Shown here: in pieces, positions 1 through 6,666 of the stretch
Position numbering within the stretch: position 1 is the first letter of the stretch
Layout of the letters: the number at the start of each line of letters is the position of its first letter
Assembly (NCBI GenBank): GCA_964611805.1
Contig: CAZTBG010000047.1
Location: forward strand, 1-15,648
From: W589 sp964611805
Lineage (GTDB): Bacteria > Chloroflexota > Dehalococcoidia > Dehalococcoidales > Fen-1064
Direction: 5' to 3'
DNA: 15,648 nt
Program-made: the position numbers and the translations under genes
The notes under the pieces: model-generated
What the model saw: only the letters and a program-made list of their open reading frames with translations
Told to the model about the DNA's origin: nothing
The model's database searches: none

Positions 1-27
1 TACCAGCGTCCATTTTGAGTGGATACG

Positions 28-64
28 TCAAGGGGGACACCCCCTTGAAATCCCCAAAAGGGGA
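28..64. repeat. Two adjacent G/C-run hairpins upstream of mtnA
   Basis: Positions 28-36 (TCAAGGGGG) pair perfectly with 40-48 around a 3-base loop. Positions 51-55 (TCCCC) pair with 60-64 around AAAA. There is no T-run after either stem, so an intrinsic terminator is not well supported. A G-run/C-run hairpin of similar style recurs at 4580-4600, which suggests a dispersed repeat type in this genome (inference). The gene to the left lies outside the window. Confidence 0.5.
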
Positions 65-110
65 AAAGGGGGATATTAACAATAGCCGACATCGTGACGA
101 GATGAGTAAG

Positions 111-116
111 AGGAGG
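111..116 (+). promoter_or_regulatory. Strong Shine-Dalgarno site for mtnA (decides its start)
   Basis: AGGAGG, extended to AGGAGGTGAG, sits 8 bases before the ATA at 125. An in-frame TAG at 122-124 lies between them, so translation of mtnA must begin at or after 125. No ATG, GTG or TTG occurs in frame until 257, 140 bases from this site. Confidence 0.75.
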
Positions 117-124
117 TGAGGTAG

Positions 125-1186
125 ATAAAAATCGACTATCAGCCAGTTGAGTGGCTCGGCGACCGGGTAAGGCTGCTTGACCAGACCAGACTACCCGGAG
201 AAGAGGTCTATCTCGATATTACCGACTATCGAGAACTGGCCTCAGCAATCAAGCAGATGAACGTCAGAGGGGCACCGGCCATCGGGGTGGCGGGCGGCTA
301 TGGGGTTGTCCTCGGTGCGCTGAAGATTGAGGCAGCTTCGGGAGAGGCATTTCTGGAGAAGCTGCAAGGGGTCATCGAGACCCTGAAAAACGCTCGCCCC
401 ACCGCCCGCAACCTCCCCAGAGCGGTCGAGCGCATGGACAGGGTCGCTAACGAGGCGGTGGCTGCCGGAAAGAACGTAGACCAGATTAAAGAAATCCTGG
501 TAGAAGAAGCCAAGAAGATTCACACCGAGGAAGCCGAAGCCACCTATAAGATTAGCGAGTTCGGGGCCGACCTTATTCAGAACGGCTTCACGGTGCTCAC
601 TCACTGCAACACCGGCCCGCTGGCGACCACCGGCTACGGCACGGCGCTGGGCGTGATTATCCGCGCCCAAGAGCAGGACAAGGAAGTAAAGGTGCTGGCC
701 GACGAGACACGCCCCCTCCTCCAGGGTGCCCGCCTCACCTGCTGGGAACTGCAAAAGGCCGGTATCCCGGTGACATTGATTACCGACTCGATGGCGGGGT
801 ACTTCATAAACAAGGGGGAGGTCGACTGCATAATCGTCGGGGCCGACCGGATTGCCGCTAACGGCGACACCGCCAATAAAATCGGCACCTATACACTGGC
901 GGTACTGGCCAGGGAGAACAGAATCCCCTTCTACGTGGCCGCCCCCACCACCACCATCGACACCTCGCTGGCGTCAGGAGAGGAAATCCCTATTGAGGAG
1001 CGAAGCCACGATGAGGTAACCGGCTTCCGGGGAGTGCGTACCGCCCCGGAGGACTGTGAAGCGGCCAACCCCGCCTTCGACATTACCCCCCACAGGTACA
1101 TCACGGCCCTCATCACCGAGCGTGGTATAATACGGAAACCTTTTCGGCGGGGGATTGGGAGGGTGGTTGGAGACCAGTCTAAATGA
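125..1186 (+). CDS. mtnA: S-methyl-5-thioribose-1-phosphate isomerase, apparent ATA start
   Basis: Converts 5-methylthioribose-1-phosphate to methylthioribulose-1-phosphate, the second step of methylthioadenosine salvage in the cytoplasm. It belongs to the eIF2B-alpha/beta/delta-like fold. Read from the ATA at 125 it is 353 residues, the usual family length. The N-terminus has the family segment EWLGDRVRLLDQTRLP, then VRGAPAIG near residue 46, THCNTGP with the expected catalytic Cys at 161, and GADRIAANGD with the catalytic Asp at 241; both fall one residue from the family's usual Cys160/Asp240. The first ordinary start codon, ATG 257, would delete the first 44 residues, which are clearly homologous, so I reject it. 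The codon before 125 is a TAG. The gene lies upstream of mtnP but is separated from it by an AT-rich cassette of about 1.4 kb. Function is near certain; the initiation codon is the open point. Confidence 0.93.
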   Translation: MKIDYQPVEWLGDRVRLLDQTRLPGEEVYLDITDYRELASAIKQMNVRGAPAIGVAGGYGVVLGALKIEAASGEAFLEKLQGVIETLKNARPTARNLPRAVERMDRVANEAVAAGKNVDQIKEILVEEAKKIHTEEAEATYKISEFGADLIQNGFTVLTHCNTGPLATTGYGTALGVIIRAQEQDKEVKVLADETRPLLQGARLTCWELQKAGIPVTLITDSMAGYFINKGEVDCIIVGADRIAANGDTANKIGTYTLAVLARENRIPFYVAAPTTTIDTSLASGEEIPIEERSHDEVTGFRGVRTAPEDCEAANPAFDITPHRYITALITERGIIRKPFRRGIGRVVGDQSK

Positions 1187-1195
1187 AACTATACC
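1167..1195 (+). promoter_or_regulatory. Weak candidate promoter for the zinc-ribbon/transglutaminase gene
   Basis: TTGGAG (1167-1172) and TATACC (1190-1195) are separated by 17 bases. The match to sigma-70 consensus is 3/6 and 4/6, so this is only a possibility. It sits where base composition turns AT-rich at the end of mtnA. Confidence 0.25.
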
Positions 1196-1235
1196 GCTTA
1201 ATAGATTCCCAATCTTACTAACAAGGTGTATCGCA

Positions 1236-1949
1236 GTGCCTAAGAGAGAAGACGAGTTCTGGAAAAGTAAAGATGCACAAACGGCATATTGTCGTGTGCA
1301 TAAACGCTATTATAGAAAAGAACTCGGCTGTCAGTTGTGTTACTTAGAGAAGCAAAAATCAAGCTCAAGAACTAATGATGATGTCACTTTGATTGAATGC
1401 CCAAATTGTCACAAGATTTCACTTTGGTGGAATAAGTACTCAGAGCTGTACGAGTGTTTAAACACGGATTGTAAACTACAATACACACAAGAGTTACATG
1501 AAATTAAACCCAAAGCAGTACCTATAGAAGAAGTTATTATATCATCACCCGATGTGCAAGGTGCCTCACATGAAACCGAATTAATAGACCCGATGTTGCT
1601 GAGTGTTAAAATGTTCTTAGCTGATGTCAGGTCTTGGAAAAACAAATACAGAGACCCAGACTACGTTTGTGCCGACTTTGCAAAGGAAGTCTTTGACGCT
1701 GCCACTCTAAATCGTATGAGATGTGGCTATGTAATAATCTTTTTTAGTGACAGTGACGTAGCTCACGCTATCGTATGTTTTGAAACCGACTGCGGGTTAA
1801 AATATTTCGAACCACAAACAGGGAACGAAGAAGATGTATTTCTTGGGAAAAGCTATTCCGTAACTGCTGATGGTGTACCCAAAAACAACGTCATTAGCAG
1901 AATAGAGATAGAATGGAACGATGGGACAAAGCAAGTGATTACTGAATGA
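1236..1949 (+). CDS. Zinc-ribbon plus transglutaminase-like (Cys-His-Asp) domain protein, unknown role
   Basis: I chose GTG 1236 (237 residues) because AAGGTG at 1225-1230 precedes it at a good distance. The reading frame is open back to ATG 1155, but that extension overlaps mtnA and looks non-coding. The N-terminal third has two probable metal sites: C19-x2-H22 with C32-x2-C35, and a zinc ribbon C55-x2-C58 with C74-x4-C79. A variable linker follows. The C-terminal domain, about 120-237, has YVCADF (Cys145), HAIV (His177) and an acidic segment DCGLKYFEPQ (Asp185 or Glu192). This order fits a transglutaminase/papain-like Cys-His-Asp triad. There is no signal peptide or membrane segment, so it is probably cytoplasmic. 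The DNA is much more AT-rich than mtnA and mtnP on either side, suggesting acquired DNA. Domain reading is inference from motif pattern; substrate is unknown. Confidence 0.7.
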   Translation: MPKREDEFWKSKDAQTAYCRVHKRYYRKELGCQLCYLEKQKSSSRTNDDVTLIECPNCHKISLWWNKYSELYECLNTDCKLQYTQELHEIKPKAVPIEEVIISSPDVQGASHETELIDPMLLSVKMFLADVRSWKNKYRDPDYVCADFAKEVFDAATLNRMRCGYVIIFFSDSDVAHAIVCFETDCGLKYFEPQTGNEEDVFLGKSYSVTADGVPKNNVISRIEIEWNDGTKQVITE

Positions 1950-1980
1950 CAAGGGAAAGGTGTAATTTAGTACAAACCAG

Positions 1981-2436
1981 TTATACATCCCCTCTCTTAA
2001 TACGATTGGCCCATATTATCAGATAAATACCAAGACCAAAGACAATCAGAGCACCAATTAAATTTCCACTCGTTGATTCTTCCTTCGCAGCAGTGAAAAG
2101 GGTCATTACTTGTCTTCCAAAAACCACGCCAACATAGACGAGTATCATTAAAAGTGGATTTCTTAGAATGTAAGCAAATGATATTGCTAAGAATGCTGCC
2201 CATATGAAGGATAGCCCCAATAAAAAGCTATCAGAGAACGCTTCTTTAGTGAGGTAAGGTAGTAAAAACACTGCAAAGAAGATGCAGAGACCAACCCATA
2301 TCAACTTATTATCCCTGTCTCCCAGTCTGCTAATTTCCCGATGCCAAGATGTTACTACTCTGTCAACGTACCAACGAAGTAGCATAATTAGTAATCCAAG
2401 TAACCAAGATAAAGCATCTCTAAACATCTCCCTCAT
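1981..2436 (-). CDS. Four-helix integral membrane protein, unknown function
   Basis: A 151-residue protein with an amphipathic or membrane N-terminus (about 8-25) and hydrophobic segments near 45-62, 70-92, 95-112 and 124-145, followed by a basic tail (NRIKRGDV). I recognise no family motif. It is convergent with the zinc-ribbon/transglutaminase gene, with 31 bases between the stop codons, and shares its AT-rich composition. The start is uncertain. The ATG at 2436 overlaps a perfect TATAAT on this strand (2440-2435), whereas the fourth codon, ATG at 2427, follows GAGGGAG directly and could be a leaderless start. No alternative identity can be offered from sequence. Confidence 0.6.
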   Translation of the reverse strand: MREMFRDALSWLLGLLIMLLRWYVDRVVTSWHREISRLGDRDNKLIWVGLCIFFAVFLLPYLTKEAFSDSFLLGLSFIWAAFLAISFAYILRNPLLMILVYVGVVFGRQVMTLFTAAKEESTSGNLIGALIVFGLGIYLIIWANRIKRGDV

Positions 2437-2457
2437 TATAGATTAAATTCGCTACCG

Positions 2458-2486
2458 TTGACATAAGTTCATACAGGGACTACAAT
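2458..2486 (+). promoter_or_regulatory. Near-consensus sigma-70 promoter upstream of mtnP
   Basis: TTGACA (2458-2463) is a perfect -35 box. A 17-base spacer leads to TACAAT (2481-2486), a 5/6 match to the -10 box. Transcription would begin near 2493, giving a leader of about 125 bases before mtnP. It lies at the right edge of the AT-rich cassette and points into mtnP and the methionine synthase, so it may supply their transcription now that mtnA is separated from them. Confidence 0.7.
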
Positions 2487-2618
2487 CCAGTATGCTTCAC
2501 CTTTCGGCTTCTTGGTGATATAAGAACGGTTCAAATAAATTTGGAATGATACCCCATATTGCGTGGGGGTACAACTCACAAAATTACGCTCACACCAGAT
2601 ACAAGGAGGAATCACTAG

Positions 2619-3482
2619 ATGCCACAGGCTAAAATCGGGGTTATCGGGGGGAGCGGGCTCTACGATATTCCCGGGATTGAGAATATCGAAGAGGTGAACG
2701 TTGATACCCCGTTTGGCAGGCCGAGCGACACCATCACCGTGGGCAAGCTGGGGGGAGTGGGGGTGGCCTTCCTGCCGCGGCACGGGCGGGGGCACACCAT
2801 CCTCCCTTCGGAGATACCCGTCCGCGCCAACATCTATGCCCTGAAATCACTCGGCGTGGAGCACATCATCGCCGTCAATGCCTGCGGCAGCTTCAAGGAA
2901 GATTTCAAGCCCGGCGACCTCCTTATCCCCGACCAGCTAATCGACCGCACCAAGGGCCGGGTAAGCAGCTTCTTCGGCGACGGCATTGTCGCCCACATCA
3001 TCTTCGCCCAGCCCTTCTGCCCCGACCTCAGCCGCATCCTCTACGAGACCGGCAAGGAAGCGGGGGCTTCCATCCACCAGCACGGCACCTACCTGGTGAT
3101 GGAGGGGCCGGTATTCTCCACCAGGGCGGAGTCCCTCCTGCACAAGTCGTGGGGGGCGGATGTCATCGGGATGACAGTCTCGCCGGAGGCCAAGCTGGCA
3201 CGGGAGGCCGAAATCTGCTACGCTAGTATCGCCGGTGTTACTGATTACGACTGCTGGCACGAGACCGACGAGCCAATCCCTATCGATGTTATTATCCAGA
3301 CCCTGCGACGCAATACCGACACCATCAGAGAGATTATAAAACGGGCCGTCGCCAGGATACCCGACAAACGTGAGTGTGATTGTGCCAACGCCCTGCGGAC
3401 GGCCATCGTGACCGCCCCGGAGGCAATAACGCCGGAGATAAAGAAAAGACTCGACTTAATAATCGGAAAATATGTGAAGTGA
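2619..3482 (+). CDS. mtnP: S-methyl-5'-thioadenosine phosphorylase
   Basis: Phosphorolyses 5'-methylthioadenosine to adenine and methylthioribose-1-phosphate, the substrate of MtnA. It is a cytoplasmic PNP/MTAP family enzyme. The 287-residue protein has the phosphate-binding GGSGLYDI at 10-17, RHGRGH at 54-59, NACGSF at 87-92, a VMEGPVFSTRAE segment at 160-171, and TDYDCW at 208-213. Asp209 and Asp211 in that last motif favour a 6-aminopurine (adenine) base over hypoxanthine. C253-D-C255 is a CxC motif like that of archaeal MTAP II enzymes. Start ATG 2619 follows AAGGAGG (2603-2609) at 9 bases. It is followed after 7 bases by the methionine synthase gene, so the two are co-transcribed, probably from the promoter at 2458. 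The main alternative is a purine nucleoside phosphorylase with wider specificity. Confidence 0.93.
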   Translation: MPQAKIGVIGGSGLYDIPGIENIEEVNVDTPFGRPSDTITVGKLGGVGVAFLPRHGRGHTILPSEIPVRANIYALKSLGVEHIIAVNACGSFKEDFKPGDLLIPDQLIDRTKGRVSSFFGDGIVAHIIFAQPFCPDLSRILYETGKEAGASIHQHGTYLVMEGPVFSTRAESLLHKSWGADVIGMTVSPEAKLAREAEICYASIAGVTDYDCWHETDEPIPIDVIIQTLRRNTDTIREIIKRAVARIPDKRECDCANALRTAIVTAPEAITPEIKKRLDLIIGKYVK

Positions 3483-3489
3483 GGCGACT

Positions 3490-4515
3490 TTGGCTAATAT
3501 AGAATTCGGCTGCTTGCCGACCACTATCGGCGGCATGCCCCAGACCGACCCGCGGGAGGCCTGCGCCCAGGTATTGCATTACCTGAAAGACGTCCCCGCC
3601 TGGCCGCAGTTGCCCAAACGCTCCTACAACGAGAACATGTACGTCCAGTACAGCCAGGGCTTTCCCGGGGTGGTGGTTGAAAACGAGCGTATCTACGTCG
3701 ACCGTACCCAGGCCCAGAAAGAGCTTGAGCAGTTTTACACCGACTTCCTCGCCGATGACTATAATAAATACGCCATCGGTGCTGAGTATGCCGCCGGTCT
3801 GCATACCTTCCTCAACTGGGATAACCTTTCACCCTGGGCAGTCAAGGGGCAGGTAACCGGCCCCGTCACCTGGGGAATGACCATCACCGATGAAAACCGC
3901 AAGGCTATAATCTATGACGACACCCTCAGTGAGGCTGTTCCCAAACTTCTCCGTATGAAGGCAAGGTGGATGGAAAAGGTCCTGAGCCAGATATCCAGGA
4001 ATACGATAATCTTCCTCGACGAACCTTACATGGCTGCCTTCGGCTCGGTGGGCATAATGCTTTCCGAGGAGACCGTAATCGGCCTGATTAACGACGTCTT
4101 CAGCAGCATCAAAGGTGTCAAAGGGATTCACTGCTGCGGCAATACCGACTGGGCAATCCTGCTCAAGACCAATACGAATATTATCAGCTTCGACACCTAC
4201 AACTATGCGGATTCGCTGGCGCTCTATCCCGCCGAGGTCAAGAAGTTCCTCGAAAAAGGCGGGACGATTGCCTGGGGGGTTGTCCCCAACAACCCAGAGA
4301 CGCTGGCCGGGGAGACGGTTGCCAGTCTCAGGGACCGCCTTGAGGAGGCCATGGCCCCCTTTACGCGGGAAGGTGTCCCTTTCAAGCAGCTGGTCAGGCA
4401 GGGCCTGCTGACACCAAGCTGCCAAATAGCCTCGCTGGAAACAGAGGAAGCGGCGGGGCAGGCCCTGGAGCTGCTGGCGGAGCTTTCAGCAGACATCAGA
4501 AAAAGGTACCTTTAA
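3490..4515 (+). CDS. Core methionine synthase (MetE C-terminal/UROD-like), TTG start
   Basis: Predicted to transfer a methyl group to homocysteine to form methionine. The 341-residue protein matches only the catalytic, zinc-binding half of cobalamin-independent MetE; the N-terminal folate-binding half is absent. Probable zinc ligands are His214 and Cys216 in IHCCGNTDW and Cys311 in LLTPSCQIAS, with Asp235 in ISFDTYNYAD near the usual acidic ligand position. LDEP (176-179) is also typical. A similar core MetE from Dehalococcoides mccartyi uses methylcobalamin, so a corrinoid methyl donor is likely here (inference). Related archaeal-type Mes enzymes are an alternative. Start TTG 3490 follows GAGG (3481-3484), which overlaps the mtnP stop, so translation is probably coupled. 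It closes the methyl cycle with ahcY and metK, about 6.3 kb downstream. Confidence 0.82.
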   Translation: MANIEFGCLPTTIGGMPQTDPREACAQVLHYLKDVPAWPQLPKRSYNENMYVQYSQGFPGVVVENERIYVDRTQAQKELEQFYTDFLADDYNKYAIGAEYAAGLHTFLNWDNLSPWAVKGQVTGPVTWGMTITDENRKAIIYDDTLSEAVPKLLRMKARWMEKVLSQISRNTIIFLDEPYMAAFGSVGIMLSEETVIGLINDVFSSIKGVKGIHCCGNTDWAILLKTNTNIISFDTYNYADSLALYPAEVKKFLEKGGTIAWGVVPNNPETLAGETVASLRDRLEEAMAPFTREGVPFKQLVRQGLLTPSCQIASLETEEAAGQALELLAELSADIRKRYL

Positions 4516-4541
4516 AGATTATATCATCCTCACCCCCTCGA

Positions 4542-4569
4542 TCCCCCTCTCCTTCGAAGGAGAGGGGGA
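4542..4569. repeat. Perfect 28-bp palindrome
   Basis: The half-site TCCCCCTCTCCTTC (4542-4555) is exactly mirrored in 4556-4569, centred on TTCGAA. It begins 27 bases after the methionine synthase stop. It could form a long hairpin in RNA from either strand and may act as a bidirectional terminator or be a member of a dispersed palindromic repeat family. No T-run follows on the + strand. Confidence 0.6.
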
Positions 4570-4579
4570 GGAAATTAAA

Positions 4580-4600
4580 AAGAGGGGTTTCGCCCCTCTT
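4580..4600 (+). terminator. Hairpin, possible terminator or repeat end
   Basis: AAGAGGGG (4580-4587) pairs perfectly with CCCCTCTT (4593-4600) around TTTCG. It lies in the gap after the mtnP-methionine synthase unit, but no run of T follows, so Rho-independent termination is only weakly supported. From 4715 to 4824, before the next gene, I see no further structured element. Confidence 0.35.
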
Positions 4601-4639
4601 GGACTCTCCCTGCTTGAGAAGGGTTTTGGATTAAAAGTC

Positions 4640-4714
4640 GTCATTCCCGTGAAAACGGGAATCCAGTTTTATAACTATGCATGATCTCTGGATTCCCACC
4701 TGCGTGGGAATGAC
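4640..4714. repeat. 75-bp two-hairpin palindromic repeat (REP/MITE-like)
   Basis: Two hairpins face each other. The left has stem ATTCCCGT/ACGGGAAT with a GAAA loop; the right has stem ATTCCCAC/GTGGGAAT with a CTGC loop. The outer ends GTCATTCCC (4640-4648) and GGGAATGAC (4706-4714) are also inverted, as are CCAG and CTGG at the inner ends, so the whole unit is near-palindromic around a 21-base centre. The two inner base pairs of the stems differ but stay paired. The motif resembles the ATTCCCGCG-type dispersed repeats known from several bacteria; membership in a genome-wide family is inference. Confidence 0.65.
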
Positions 4715-4824
4715 AATAAGACTCAAAAACGGCAACTACGATACAAGCCCCTTAAGAGGGAAGGCGGAAAGTAAGGCCACATTGCAGCCTCCAGTACTCC
4801 AGTAATTGAAGGCATGTTTCAAAA

Positions 4825-5700
4825 ATGCAGGACTATATCCTGAAATACAACCCGATACCGAGCATTTTCGAGAAAGGTATCTCCTACCACCACCTGAAAG
4901 CCCTGAGCTTTCTGGCGGAAAGGGGTGACAGCCGGCTTCTTGATGTACTAAAGAATATAAAATCTTCTCAGAATGCCGATGGCGGTTGGCCGTGGCTGGG
5001 CCGATGGGAATTTAAGGAAAAAGTCCCCAGCAGCGTTACTGACACCGCCAATTACCTACCCCCACTCGTGGGTTGCGGTGCAGATATACACTCCGAAGAG
5101 GTAGTAAAAGCCTCAGCCTTCCTATTGGAAAAGCAGAGAGACGATGGGGGATGGGCGGAAAATCCGGAGCTACGCAAGACCATGTGGGAAAGCTGGATCT
5201 GGTTCAGTGTCGACCACAGTGTCACGTGGATTACCGGGCTAGTTATCACCGCATTGCTCAAAGCGGGACATCCACACGACGCACCATCCATAGTCAAAGC
5301 CGTGGCGTTTCTGAAAAGCATGCAGAACGGAGAGGGTGGCTGGCCTTCCCATGAGGGAATACCAGAGTCGGAAACTACTGACATGTGGACGATGGAAGAG
5401 GTCATCTCAGCATTGCTAAGTTGCGGTGCAACGAAGGAGTCAGAGATAATCAAGAAGGCAGAAAGTGCCATATTGAATCACCGGGACAGGTGGCAAGAGC
5501 CCGTGGAAAACCCTCTGGGCGTGTTTCTTATGCTAGGATACGACCGACAACATGAGTACGTTGCGGAGTGTATCCGTCATCTTCTGGATAATCAGAAGGA
5601 GGATGGCGGGTGGGGTTATTATAATAATGCGCCATCTCACATCGACCAGACAGTCCGCTGGCTGGAGACATTGTTGAAGTACGGAGTAAAAATCAGGTAA
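4825..5700 (+). CDS. QW-repeat protein with squalene-cyclase/prenyltransferase alpha-toroid fold
   Basis: A 291-residue protein with four QW-type motifs: QNADGGW (49-55), QRDDGGW (104-110), QNGEGGW (167-173) and QKEDGGW (257-263). These are the hallmark of the alpha/alpha toroid seen in terpene cyclases, prenyltransferases and complement-like proteins. It is less than half the length of squalene-hopene cyclase and I see no DXDD catalytic motif, so it is probably not a triterpene cyclase. Sequence between the repeats is rich in Trp and His (for example WESWIWFSVDHSVTW, 121-135) and could line a pocket. There is no signal peptide. ATG 4825 has only a weak upstream GAAGG. The stop is 6 bases from the following methyltransferase start, so the two are co-transcribed and may act on the same small molecule (inference). 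Confidence 0.8.
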   Translation: MQDYILKYNPIPSIFEKGISYHHLKALSFLAERGDSRLLDVLKNIKSSQNADGGWPWLGRWEFKEKVPSSVTDTANYLPPLVGCGADIHSEEVVKASAFLLEKQRDDGGWAENPELRKTMWESWIWFSVDHSVTWITGLVITALLKAGHPHDAPSIVKAVAFLKSMQNGEGGWPSHEGIPESETTDMWTMEEVISALLSCGATKESEIIKKAESAILNHRDRWQEPVENPLGVFLMLGYDRQHEYVAECIRHLLDNQKEDGGWGYYNNAPSHIDQTVRWLETLLKYGVKIR

Positions 5701-5706
5701 CCAGCA

Positions 5707-6345
5707 ATGCTCAGCAACAAAGAATTCTGGGACAGCCGGTTCAATGAGGAAGGTAAGGTCTGGGGAGAGCTGCCAAGCAAATCAGCCTACCAGGCACTGG
5801 AGCTCTTTCGCAGGCACGGTGTAAAAAGCATCCTCGTCCCCGGCTCCGGCTACGGCAGGAACACCAGGTTGTTCTCTTCATCGGGTTTTGATGTAACCGG
5901 TATCGAGATTTCTGGGACCGCCTGCAACCTTGCGAAGCAGTTTGACCCAAAAACCAGAACCTATGAAGGCTCGGTACTGGACATGGCGTTTGTCCCCGGC
6001 ACGTTTGACGCCATCTATTGCTTCAACACCCTTCACCTGTTCTGCGAGAATGACAGAAGGCTGTTCGTTCAAGAATGTCTCGGCAAGCTGGGAGAGCCGG
6101 GACTGGCCTTTTTTACCGTCTTTTCGGAAAAAGAGCCGAGCTTCAGGCAGGGCAGAGAGGTCGAGAGCAACACCTACGAAAGTCGACCCGGCAGGCCGAC
6201 GCACTACTTCACTGAAGAAGACCTCAGACAACACTTCCGAGATTTTGAAATTTTCGAGACCGGGATTGTCCATGAGCCGGAAGACCACGGCGGACAACCG
6301 CATACCCACATCCTGCGGTACATCATTGCACAAAAAGCAGCGTAG
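5707..6345 (+). CDS. Class I SAM-dependent methyltransferase
   Basis: A 212-residue Rossmann-fold methyltransferase. The N-terminal FWDSRFNEEGKVWGELPS (7-24) resembles the TPMT/TehB-like group. Motif I is ILVPGSGYGR (42-51), in which Pro replaces the more usual Asp/Glu before GSG, a form known in this group. VTGIEIS (63-69) holds the acidic residue that binds the SAM ribose. FDAIYCFNTLHLF (100-112) is motif IV, and the C-terminus has a His-rich stretch EPEDHGGQPHTH (190-201). Substrate cannot be read from sequence. It follows the QW-repeat gene by 6 bases, with the only ribosome-binding-like AGG inside the end of that gene, so translation is probably coupled. It produces SAH, the substrate of AhcY encoded further along. 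Confidence 0.85.
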   Translation: MLSNKEFWDSRFNEEGKVWGELPSKSAYQALELFRRHGVKSILVPGSGYGRNTRLFSSSGFDVTGIEISGTACNLAKQFDPKTRTYEGSVLDMAFVPGTFDAIYCFNTLHLFCENDRRLFVQECLGKLGEPGLAFFTVFSEKEPSFRQGREVESNTYESRPGRPTHYFTEEDLRQHFRDFEIFETGIVHEPEDHGGQPHTHILRYIIAQKAA

Positions 6346-6425
6346 TATGTGCCGTATTCGATGCTGGCTACTTCAAAATAGATTTAATGCCTCTAACTGA
6401 GGCGAAGTGAGAGGAGCCCCTTCGA

Positions 6426-6632
6426 ATGGAATGCAATATTGAGGCCAATAAGGCCAAATGCAACTGCACCTACGAGCCCTGCCCGAGAAAAGGCAAGTGC
6501 TGTGAGTGTATTGCCTACCACCTCAAGTACAACGAGCTACCCGCCTGCGTCTTCCCTCAAGAAGTCGAGAAGACCTATGACCGCTCTTTTGGCAGATTCG
6601 TGCAGGTCTACGCCAACAAAGGCCGGGGGTGA
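6426..6632 (+). CDS. DUF6485-type small cysteine-rich protein
   Basis: A 68-residue protein with eight cysteines at 3, 12, 14, 19, 25, 26, 28 and 41, arranged as CNC, CP, CCEC and ACVFP, followed by EKTYDRSFGRF. The pattern fits the DUF6485 family of small anaerobe proteins, which has no established function that I know of. The cysteines could bind zinc or an iron-sulfur cluster. ATG 6426 follows GAGGAG (6411-6416) at 9 bases, a good site, and an 80-base gap separates it from the methyltransferase. It has no signal peptide. It precedes the 30-residue basic miniprotein by 34 bases. Confidence 0.75.
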   Translation: MECNIEANKAKCNCTYEPCPRKGKCCECIAYHLKYNELPACVFPQEVEKTYDRSFGRFVQVYANKGRG

Positions 6633-6666
6633 CAAAACCAGCCTGTTTAAGCTATATTGAAAAGAC

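Noticed and set aside
102..119. Five-codon frame (MSKRR) over the mtnA ribosome binding site
   Set aside because: Too short to support; it arises from the purine-rich AGGAGG itself.
1155..1235. Upstream extension of the zinc-ribbon/transglutaminase protein to ATG 1155
   Set aside because: It overlaps the end of mtnA, lacks a ribosome binding site, and GTG 1236 has one.
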